From: Nocardia blacklockiae
GTDB lineage: Bacteria > Actinomycetota > Actinomycetes > Mycobacteriales > Mycobacteriaceae
Assembly (NCBI RefSeq): GCF_015477355.1
Contig: NZ_JADLRJ010000005.1
Span: forward strand, 186,001 to 250,000
DNA: 64,000 bases
Direction: 5' to 3'
Shown here: piece by piece, positions 37,122 through 44,204 of the stretch
How the letters are laid out: each line of letters opens with the position of its first letter
Numbering within the stretch: position 1 is the stretch's first letter
Position numbers and translations under genes: made by a program
The notes under the pieces: generated by a model
Databases searched by the model: none
What the model saw: the letters and a program-made list of their open reading frames with translations, nothing else
Told to the model about the DNA's origin: nothing

Positions 37122-37214
37122 AGACTGCGTGTGACGGCGCTCACGGATCTCCGGGCCCGTCTCCCTGCACGCAGGACCGCATCAGCGGCGGTCCGGAGGA
37201 GGAGTCACCTCGCG

Positions 37215-38003
37215 ATGATCCTGGACAATTTCCGCCTGGACGGCCACGTCGCCGTCGTCACGGGCGCGGGCCGCGGCATCGGGGCCGCGACCGCCCTCGC
37301 GCTGGCCGAAGCCGGTGCCGATGTCGCCATCGCCGCCCGCACCGCCACGCAGCTCGACGAGGTCGCGGACCAGATCCGTGCCGTGGGCCGCCGGGTCGTC
37401 ACGGTCCCCTGCGACCTGTCGGACCTCTCGGCCGTCACCGCGTTCGCCGATACCGCCGCGGCCGAGCTGGGCCGGCTCGACATCGTCGTCAACAATGTCG
37501 GCGGCACGATGCCGAACACCTTCCTCACCACCACGCCCGACTTCCTCGAAGAGGCGTTCCGCTTCAACGTGTCCACCGCGCACGCCCTGACCCAGGCCGC
37601 GGTCCCGCACATGTTGCGGGGCGACGGCGGATCGGTCGTCAACATCACCTCGATGATGGGCCGCGCACCCGGCCGCGGCTTCCTCGCCTACGGCACCGCC
37701 AAGGCGGCACTGGCGCACTGGACCCGTTTGGCCGCAACGGATCTCGCGCCACGCATCCGCGTCAACGCGATCGCGGTCGGCTCGGTGCTCACCTCCGCGC
37801 TGGACGTGGTCGCGCAGCAGCCGGAGATCAAGAAGCGCATGGAGGACGCCACCCCACTGCACCGCCTCGGCGAACCGTGGGAGATCGCCGCCGCCATCGT
37901 CTATCTGACCTCGCGCGCCGGCGGCTACGTCACCGGCAAGATCCTCGAGGTCGACGGCGGCATCGAGAGCCCGAATCTCGAACTGGGCCTTCCGGATCTG
38001 TGA
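37215..38003 (+). CDS. Short-chain dehydrogenase/reductase
   Basis: 262 residues of a classical SDR. Blocks are [52 protein letters not shown] (Tyr-x-x-x-Lys) and the C-terminal [16 protein letters not shown] typical of FabG-like oxidoreductases. GGAGGAGGAG precedes the ATG at 37215. A GTG at 37131, at the expected transcription start, would add 28 Arg-rich residues and is less likely. It forms a two-gene unit with the next gene, ten bases on. Confidence 0.92.
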   Translation: MILDNFRLDGHVAVVTGAGRGIGAATALALAEAGADVAIAARTATQLDEVADQIRAVGRRVVTVPCDLSDLSAVTAFADTAAAELGRLDIVVNNVGGTMPNTFLTTTPDFLEEAFRFNVSTAHALTQAAVPHMLRGDGGSVVNITSMMGRAPGRGFLAYGTAKAALAHWTRLAATDLAPRIRVNAIAVGSVLTSALDVVAQQPEIKKRMEDATPLHRLGEPWEIAAAIVYLTSRAGGYVTGKILEVDGGIESPNLELGLPDL

Positions 38004-38013
38004 GGAGAACACG

Positions 38014-39081
38014 ATGACCTATCGCGTAGTGCAGTGGAGCACAGGCAATGTCGGCCGATGGGCGCTGCGGTCCATCATCGCCCGGCCGGAACTGGAACTG
38101 GTCGGCGTGTGGGTGTCCAGCGCGGCGAAGGAGGGCAAGGACGCCGCCGAACTGGCCGGACTCGACGAGCCGACCGGCGTGCTCGCCACCACCGACGCCG
38201 ACGCCCTGCTCGCCCTGAAACCCGACTGCATCGTGCACACCGCCATGGCCGACGACCGCCTCATGGAGGCCGTCGAGGACCTGAAGAAGTTCCTGCGGGC
38301 GGGCATCAACGTCGTCTCGAGCAGTCCCGTATTTCTCCAATTCCCCTACGGCACCACGCCTTCCGAGGCGATCGACCCGATCGTCGCGGCCGCCGAGGAG
38401 GGCGACGCCTCCCTGTGGGTCAACGGCATCGACCCCGGCTGGGCCAACGACTGGCTCCCCCTGCTCGTCTCCAGCGGCAGCGAACGCATCGACCAGATCG
38501 TCTGCTCGGAGCTGATGGACTACTCCACCTACGACAACCCCAAGGTCCTGTTCGACATCATGGGCTTCGGCAGCCCCCTCGACGACCTCCCCCTCCTCCT
38601 CCAGCCCGGCGTCCTCACCCTCGCCTGGGGCAGCGTGGTCCGCCAACTCGCCGCCGCCCTCGACGTCGAATTGGACGAGGTAACCCAACATTTCGAACGC
38701 CTCCCCACCCCCACCCCCCTCGAGATAGCCGGCCGCACCATCGCCCCAGGCACCGCCGCCGCCCTCCGCTTCCAAGTCACCGGAACCCGCGCGGGCCGCC
38801 CGGTCCTCATCCTCGAACACATCACCCGCCTCCACCCCACCCTGGCCCCCAACTGGCCCCAACCCACCGGAAAGGGTTGCTACCGAGTAGAAATCAAGGG
38901 CGAACCCGACTACCAACTGGACCTCCAGCTCTACAGCGGAGGCGACCACGCCAAGGCAGGCCTGGTAGGCACCGCCGCCCGCCTCGTCAACACAGTCCCC
39001 GCCGTAATCCAGGCCCGCCCAGGCTTACTCACCGCCACCGACCTCCCGCTGACCACAGGTCGGGGGCTGGTCAGCCCCTGA
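38014..39081 (+). CDS. NAD(P)H-dependent dihydrodipicolinate-reductase-like / amine dehydrogenase family protein
   Basis: 355 residues. The Rossmann start YRVVQWSTGNVGRWALRSII carries the GxxGxxG-like loop. VGVWVSSAAKEGKDAAELAG, VNGIDPGWANDWLPLL and a C-terminal substrate domain follow. It matches the mycobacterial family annotated as dihydrodipicolinate reductase or NAD(P)H-dependent amine dehydrogenase. It is not the true DapB, which is shorter. GAGGAGAAC is just upstream. Codon use becomes C-rich and markedly biased in the second half (CCC/CTC runs). Confidence 0.87.
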   Translation: MTYRVVQWSTGNVGRWALRSIIARPELELVGVWVSSAAKEGKDAAELAGLDEPTGVLATTDADALLALKPDCIVHTAMADDRLMEAVEDLKKFLRAGINVVSSSPVFLQFPYGTTPSEAIDPIVAAAEEGDASLWVNGIDPGWANDWLPLLVSSGSERIDQIVCSELMDYSTYDNPKVLFDIMGFGSPLDDLPLLLQPGVLTLAWGSVVRQLAAALDVELDEVTQHFERLPTPTPLEIAGRTIAPGTAAALRFQVTGTRAGRPVLILEHITRLHPTLAPNWPQPTGKGCYRVEIKGEPDYQLDLQLYSGGDHAKAGLVGTAARLVNTVPAVIQARPGLLTATDLPLTTGRGLVSP

Positions 39082-39345
39082 GTCCAGGGTGTACGCCGCC
39101 GATGCTCACTGTGCCGATCGAACGGATAGGCAGGCCTACCTTCCTCCGCCCGGTCGGCACAATTGGCAGCGGCGCGTACGGCGCACCCCGTCTCGAAACC
39201 GTCCCCCATTCTTCGAATGCAAACGATAAGGCAACGATCGCACCTACCCGCGTGGTGAAACGATGTTCAGCGACACCTCGGCGCTTTACACTCGACCACA
39301 GTTGCGGAGCTCCAACAGTCTCCGTTCCGGGGAAGCAGGTTTGTT

Positions 39346-40527
39346 ATGTCCGATTCGACGGAGAAGAGGATAGTCGTGCTCGCCGACCCAGGCGAAATCA
39401 CGGCCGGACCCAAAGAAATCGTCAACATCCAGCTACCCTCGAAATATCATAATAATCCACCGCCTTCACGGTACTCGTTCTGGAAAGCGATTCAGCTCGC
39501 AGCAGAGGACTCCAAGGAAGCCCTCCCCGCGCCTGTCATATACTCCGTCGTCACATTTCCCACCTCCACGGACCTGTATTCGAACACCAAGCTTTTGGCG
39601 ATCAGCTGGGATTCGGCCAATGGGGATCCGCTCTATCGGTCCGACGCGACACTCACCTACCTGAGGACGCAAGCGAGAGTCCATATCGCCGAGCTGATGA
39701 AGGAAGGAGCGACAGTATTCATCGAGTCGCAGACCGCGCAGTCCCGTCCTGTCCAGGAGTCGTACGACGCAGTCCTCGGTGCGGGCGAACTGCAAGTGGT
39801 GACCGATTGGCCGAGCAGAGCCACCGCCCACGGACGGAGAACGCGACGCGTTCGTGCACGGAAGAACCATCCCGTTCTGAGAGGACTGGCGGATCCGTTG
39901 GATCCTGATCTCAACTTGTGCAAGACGCGGCCACACGAGATTTTCCTCAATGTGCCGGACGAGTTGATCCCCAAGGCCAACGACGGGCGCGCCCGGGGAG
40001 GAATCCGCTATGACCCGCGTAGCGGTATTTCGGAGTCCACCTGGTTCGGCTGGTTCACCTGGTGGGGGCCGGACTGGGCGCCATTGCTCTACAACGATGG
40101 CCCGGACAGCGACAAAGGCCCCGTACTCCTCGCGAAGGTACGCGACCGGGGCCTTATTCTCGCTTCGACAATGTGGATCTCCGCATCCCAAACCCGCCTC
40201 GCGTCACGAATCGCCGAAACAGCGCTGTCCGAAGATCTGATGCGCGAAGTCCGTCGACACCACCGGGCCGCGAAGCGCCGCAGACTAGCGGTAGATCTCC
40301 TGGTAGGCGCCGCATTCCTGGCGGGTCTCATCCTGATCCTCACAGGTCTGATCGCGGTCGCCCGCGACAATGATCGAGATTGGGTGCTATCCGTCGCGGG
40401 CATCGGCATGGTCGGCACCACAGTGACAGCGTGGCAGCTCTTCGTCCAGCAGATCTGGCGTCGGCCGTTCGGCGTGCCCTTCTACGCCGCGTGGACGCGT
40501 TCTCGCAGGACCAAGCCCCGGGGCTGA
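39346..40527 (+). CDS. Unrecognised protein with two C-terminal TM helices
   Basis: 393 residues with no recognised family. A long soluble N-terminal part (1-305) contains mixed alpha/beta sequence (IYSVVTFPTSTDLYSNT; VFIESQTAQSRPVQESYDAV; WFGWFTWWGPDWAPLLYNDG). A basic stretch HHRAAKRRRLA precedes two TM helices (about 323-347 and 353-375; LLVGAAFLAGLILILTGLI and WVLSVAGIGMVGTTVTAW). The protein ends in basic residues. Base composition is visibly lower in GC than its neighbours and Arg codons are mixed, suggesting recent acquisition. The DNA 260 bases upstream is also AT-richer. The ribosome site is weak. Confidence 0.75.
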   Translation: MSDSTEKRIVVLADPGEITAGPKEIVNIQLPSKYHNNPPPSRYSFWKAIQLAAEDSKEALPAPVIYSVVTFPTSTDLYSNTKLLAISWDSANGDPLYRSDATLTYLRTQARVHIAELMKEGATVFIESQTAQSRPVQESYDAVLGAGELQVVTDWPSRATAHGRRTRRVRARKNHPVLRGLADPLDPDLNLCKTRPHEIFLNVPDELIPKANDGRARGGIRYDPRSGISESTWFGWFTWWGPDWAPLLYNDGPDSDKGPVLLAKVRDRGLILASTMWISASQTRLASRIAETALSEDLMREVRRHHRAAKRRRLAVDLLVGAAFLAGLILILTGLIAVARDNDRDWVLSVAGIGMVGTTVTAWQLFVQQIWRRPFGVPFYAAWTRSRRTKPRG

Positions 40528-40687
40528 CGCGCTCCGACAATCGCCGGCCGTCGACCGATAACAGCGGCCGATGCGGACCCGATACCTGTCGATGAGGCTA
40601 TCCCGTCATGTAGACTCCGCCCCTGTTCGCGTACATTGCTGTCCGAAGCCGGTTCGGTACTCATACGCATATCAAAGGTGGAGAGAG

Positions 40688-41329
40688 GTGGCGAAGGTGC
40701 AGCATGCCTGGGAAGGCCTGCGCTACGATGTCGTGGAATACCCCTTCGCTGAAATAATGCGAGAACATCTGGACGTCCCCGCTCTAGAGAAGCTGCACCA
40801 TTATCACAATATTCCCGACCTGACTCCAGAAAACGAACAGAGCACCACGCTACACAAACAGATGTATGACATCGGTGCCACATTTCAGTCTATTTATCTC
40901 GCATTCGTGAAGCATGTGGTCGAACCACATTTCGGCGAGAAGCTGGTGTACCAGAAGAAACCCAACCTCAGATTCCAATTCCCAGGCAGTGTGGCCGTCG
41001 CAAACTGGCATCGCGACAGCGACGTAGGACACGCCGAATACGAGACGAACATCTGGGTTCCTCTCACTGCTGTCAACGACAAGAACTGCGTGTGGATGGA
41101 GTCCCGGCCAGGGCTTGGTGACTATCGGCCTGCGGTCGTTCCATTCGGCTCCGCCCTCATATTCCAAGCGGCCGCACTGCGTCACGGAAACATGCCGAAC
41201 ACGTCCGATCAGACAAGAGTCAGTTTCGAGTTCCGAGTCATCAAGGCCGCCGATTATCAAGACCGTGACGAAAGATCCGTGAACATGCACAAGCGGTTCG
41301 CGCTCGGTGATTACTTCGATCAATTCTGA
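40688..41329 (+). CDS. Putative Fe(II)/2-oxoglutarate-type dioxygenase (StrG/PhyH-like)
   Basis: 213 residues. A jelly-roll iron site is suggested by NWHRDSDVGHAEYETNIWVP (H-x-D with a conserved GH) and a distal His and Arg in AALRHGNMPNTSDQTRVSFEF. VWMESRPGLGDYRPAVV is the connecting strand. The pattern resembles small phytanoyl-CoA-type dioxygenases and StrG-like proteins of aminoglycoside clusters; that comparison is from memory. GGAGAGAG lies just before the GTG at 40688. It shares the lower GC content of the upstream gene and lies 160 bases after it, so both belong to an inserted segment. Confidence 0.6.
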   Translation: MAKVQHAWEGLRYDVVEYPFAEIMREHLDVPALEKLHHYHNIPDLTPENEQSTTLHKQMYDIGATFQSIYLAFVKHVVEPHFGEKLVYQKKPNLRFQFPGSVAVANWHRDSDVGHAEYETNIWVPLTAVNDKNCVWMESRPGLGDYRPAVVPFGSALIFQAAALRHGNMPNTSDQTRVSFEFRVIKAADYQDRDERSVNMHKRFALGDYFDQF

Positions 41330-41741
41330 TCGCTGCCACCGCGGACGCCTCGGGGATTCCTGCGTCGAGTTCGACTGCGTCCGTGACCCTTTCACCTTCC
41401 CGGGCTGAACCCATTGCGCGCAAGGGGGTTTCGCTTCTAGGGCTCGCGATGTGCCACGCGGGCGCCGAGCCCTTCACACCCAACCTGTCCTGGCATGAGT
41501 ACAGCACCGCTCGTTCAGTGCTATCTGATTCACGAGTCCGCATCGCCCGAAGCTAGGCCGCCACGCCCGGCTCCCACTACCCGCGTTGGTTGTGGAGCCG
41601 AGATGGCGACGGAGCGGCTGGCGTCGGGGCGAACCGAGGCTGAGTCCCCGGCCTTCGCGGTGGACGCTGGGCGAGAGGAATCGATGCTGGCTACGATCTT
41701 TCCCGTTCACCGACCCCCACGTTGATAAGGGAGACCCGCCT
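41330..41741. other. Intergenic region, probable edge of an inserted segment
   Basis: This is 412 bases between the dioxygenase and VOC genes. Several short frames exist in all phases, but none has a ribosome site or a recognisable product. GC content rises again from left to right. No terminator-quality hairpin and no copy of the nearby tRNA end were seen. Confidence 0.35.
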
Positions 41742-42152
41742 ATGCCCGCCCTGCTGAATTCCGCGCATGCCGTAACCAAGCTTCCCGCGCAGGATCTCGA
41801 CCGAGCGCGGCGGTTCTACCGTGACGTGCTCGGCCTCGAGGCCGTCGAGGAACGCGAGGGCGGGCTGCGTTACGTGTGCGGGACGACGGAGTTCCATCTG
41901 TTCCTCTCCTCCGGCGCCGCATCGGGAACCTCGACACAGATGGGCTTCGAGGTCGACGATCTCGACCAGGTCATGGCCGAACTACGTGAACGCGGACTCC
42001 GTTTCGAAGCCTTCGATATCCCGAACTTCAAGGTCGACGGCGACGTGGTGACCGTCCCCAGCAACTACCCCAGCAAGGGAACCGGCGAGCGCGGCGCGTT
42101 CTTCCGCGACAGCGAGGGCAACCTCCTGGCCCTCGGCCAAGCGATTCGATGA
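41742..42152 (+). CDS. VOC/glyoxalase-like protein
   Basis: 136 residues. It has one vicinal-oxygen-chelate fold of two beta-alpha-beta-beta-beta units: AVTKLPAQDLDRARRFYRDVLGLEAVEE, YVCGTTEFHLFLSS (metal Glu/His region) and TQMGFEVDDLDQVMAELRERG, ending RGAFFRDSEGNLLALGQ. It is typical of small actinobacterial VOC proteins; the substrate is unknown. GGGAG lies eight bases before the ATG. It ends 12 bases before the 3' end of the opposing tRNA gene. Confidence 0.9.
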   Translation: MPALLNSAHAVTKLPAQDLDRARRFYRDVLGLEAVEEREGGLRYVCGTTEFHLFLSSGAASGTSTQMGFEVDDLDQVMAELRERGLRFEAFDIPNFKVDGDVVTVPSNYPSKGTGERGAFFRDSEGNLLALGQAIR

Positions 42153-42163
42153 CGTGGCGAGTA

Positions 42164-42239
42164 TGGAGCCGCCTGGGGGAATCGAACCCCCGACCTTTTC
42201 ATTACGAGTGAAGCGCTCTACCGACTGAGCTAAGGCGGC
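42164..42239 (-). tRNA. tRNA-Thr (anticodon CGT)
   Basis: On the minus strand the cloverleaf begins GCCGCCTTAGCTCAG and ends GGCGGCT followed by an encoded CCA (42164-42166). The acceptor stem GCCGCC pairs with GGCGGC. The D arm contains AGTCGGTAGA and the anticodon loop is CTCGTAA, giving CGT for the ACG codon. The T arm is GGGGGTTCGATTCCCCC. The first pair of the anticodon stem is a C-A mismatch. It lies 57 bases downstream of holB on the same strand. Confidence 0.95.
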
Positions 42240-42296
42240 GTGCCTTTCGGCGGGTGAGAGTCTATCTGCTTGCGGGCGGAATGTGAAAACGGGTGG

Positions 42297-43514
42297 TCAT
42301 CGGGTGGGGGTGCGGGCGGCTATGAGGCCGGCGACCATGGCGGCTACGGCGAAGCGGGGTTTGACGTTCTGGTCGAGCGCGGTGCGGCAGTCCAGGACGG
42401 CCTCGATGGAGCGGAGTAGGCCCTCGGGGCGGACCTCGGTGGCGAGGTCGCGGATCTGGTCGGGGAGGTCGGGGTGGGTGAGGGCGACGCCCGACGAGGC
42501 GGCGGGGTGGGCCGCGCCGAAGCGGACGGCGAGGGCGTCGCGGTAGAGGCCCGCGACGTCGATGAGGGCGCGGTCCAGGGAGTCGCGGCTGGTACGGGTG
42601 GCGCGCGACTTCTGGCGGCGTTCCAGGTCTTTGAGGGCGCCGGCCGAGCCGCGGGTGGCGGAGGCGGTGCCCTTGCCGGTGCCGCCGGCGCCCAGGGCGG
42701 TCGCGAGTTCTTCCTTCTCGCGCTCGTCGCGGGCGGCGCTCATCTGTTTGGCCTCTTCCTCGGCCGTCTTCACCAGCTCGTCGGCGGCCGCGTAGGCGGC
42801 GCCCGGGCGGGCGGTGGCCGATACCAGGGCCAGGGCACGCTGGCGGCGGGCCTGCGCCTCGGGATCGGTGGCCAGCCGACGGGCGCGGCCGACGTGACCG
42901 CCGCTGATCGAGGCGGCCCAGGCGGCCTTGTCCGGGTCCAGGCCGTCACGTTCGCGCAGCACTTGGGCCACGGCCTCGGTGGACGGGGTGACGAGGTGGA
43001 CGTGGCGGCAGCGGGAGCGCAGCGTGACCGAGATGTCCTCCGGATCGTCGGAGGGGGCGCACAGCAGGAACACCGTGCGCTCCGGCGGCTCCTCGACCAC
43101 CTTCAGCAGCACGTTGCCCGCGGCCTCGGTCAATCGGTCCGCGTCCTCGACCAGCACCACCTGCCAGCGGCCGGTACTGGGCCGGCGCGAGGCCACCTGC
43201 ACGATGTCGCGCATCTCCTTGGTGCCGATGCTCAAGCCCTCGGGGACCACCCGCCGCACATCGCCGTGCGTGCCCGCCATGGTGGTGGTGCAGGCGTGGC
43301 AGTGGCCGCAGCCGGGCGTGCCCGAGTCGGTGCACTGCAGGGCCGCGGCGAAGCACAGCGCCGCGACCGAGCGGCCGGACCCCGGCGGCCCGGTGAACAA
43401 CCACGAGTGCGTCATCGCCGACGACGCGACACCGCTGCGCGCGGCCACCGCCGCAGCGGTCAGCTCGGACTCGACCGCATTCTGGCCCACCAGCCGATCG
43501 AAGACACCCACCAC
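42297..43514 (-). CDS. holB: DNA polymerase III delta' subunit
   Basis: Part of the clamp-loader complex. About 405 residues. VFDRLVGQNAVESEL is the family start. The P-loop TGPPGSGRSVAAL carries Arg in place of Lys, as in delta' subunits. The zinc cysteines are QCTDSGTPGCGHCHAC. VVLVEDADRLTEAAGNVLLK and LLCAPSDDPEDISVTLRSRC (SRC motif) follow. A charged Ala/Glu/Lys insert (about 265-320) is an actinobacterial addition. The start is one of three clustered GTGs; 43514 has AGGG eight bases upstream. Confidence 0.92.
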   Translation of the reverse strand: MVGVFDRLVGQNAVESELTAAAVAARSGVASSAMTHSWLFTGPPGSGRSVAALCFAAALQCTDSGTPGCGHCHACTTTMAGTHGDVRRVVPEGLSIGTKEMRDIVQVASRRPSTGRWQVVLVEDADRLTEAAGNVLLKVVEEPPERTVFLLCAPSDDPEDISVTLRSRCRHVHLVTPSTEAVAQVLRERDGLDPDKAAWAASISGGHVGRARRLATDPEAQARRQRALALVSATARPGAAYAAADELVKTAEEEAKQMSAARDEREKEELATALGAGGTGKGTASATRGSAGALKDLERRQKSRATRTSRDSLDRALIDVAGLYRDALAVRFGAAHPAASSGVALTHPDLPDQIRDLATEVRPEGLLRSIEAVLDCRTALDQNVKPRFAVAAMVAGLIAARTPTR

Positions 43515-43583
43515 GCCGTACACCCTAGCCGCCGCCACCGACAACCCCGACGAACAAGCAGAGCGAGCCCGCCGCCCGAAATC

Positions 43584-44108
43584 TCAGGACGCGCGCTGAT
43601 GCGTCGTGTTCGCCCCGTCGAGCGCCTCACGGATGATGTCCGCGTGCCCGCTGTGGTGCGCGATCTCCCGCAGCATGTGCAGGAACGTGAAACGTACTGT
43701 CTGCCAAACCCTTTCGGGAGCCCACGGCGCGGTCGGAACCGGGATCGAGGCGTCGAGGCTGTCCACCGTGCGGATCAGGTCGGCGGTGTTCTCCGCCACC
43801 GCGTCCCACTCCTTCAACAACCCCTCGACGGTCTCCTCCGGAGCCAGCTTGTACTCCGAATCGAATTGCGACACATCGATTTCCGCGTTCTCGTCACGCT
43901 CGACGATCACCGTCGACCAGTGCTGTTCGACGTGCACGAGATGGTGCAGCAGCCCGCCCAGCGTCAGCTCGCTGACCGTCGTGCGCTGCCGCGCTTGCGC
44001 ATCGTCGATGTCGCGCAACGTGATTCGGAACAGCTCACGCTGGTTCGCCAGCATCTCGATCAGTGATTCGCGTTCCCGGCCGGCCTGTTCGGTGGATGGT
44101 GCGGTCAT
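43584..44108 (-). CDS. DinB-family (DUF664) protein
   Basis: 174 residues. It is a four-helix bundle of the DinB/YfiT type: LIEMLANQRELFRITLRDID, LGGLLHHLVHVEQHW (first metal His) and FLHMLREIAHHSGHADIIREAL (the H-x-x-x-H pair). These are often thiol-transfer or detoxifying enzymes in mycothiol-using bacteria. AAGGA lies seven bases before ATG 44108. It stands alone between holB and topA. Confidence 0.92.
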   Translation of the reverse strand: MTAPSTEQAGRERESLIEMLANQRELFRITLRDIDDAQARQRTTVSELTLGGLLHHLVHVEQHWSTVIVERDENAEIDVSQFDSEYKLAPEETVEGLLKEWDAVAENTADLIRTVDSLDASIPVPTAPWAPERVWQTVRFTFLHMLREIAHHSGHADIIREALDGANTTHQRAS

Positions 44109-44204
44109 CGAATGTCCTTCCGCTGGCGTGCCCGAATGGCTGCACACGCTACGGCAGAATATGGGCGCGAATCGGACATCGTCCGATTTCCGCTAGCGGA
44201 ACGC

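Noticed and set aside
37131-37214. Leaderless GTG start for the SDR, adding 28 residues
   Set aside because: The extension is Arg-rich and unlike SDR N-termini, whereas the ATG at 37215 has a strong GGAGGAGGAG upstream.
39120-39145. IdeR/DtxR-like iron box (ATAGGCAGGCCTACC)
   Set aside because: Only about half of the consensus positions match, and the downstream genes show no iron theme beyond one putative dioxygenase 1.5 kb away.
41330-42239. tRNA-Thr as an integration site for the low-GC segment
   Set aside because: No direct repeat of the tRNA end was found in or beyond the segment, no integrase is present, and a normal-composition VOC gene lies between them.
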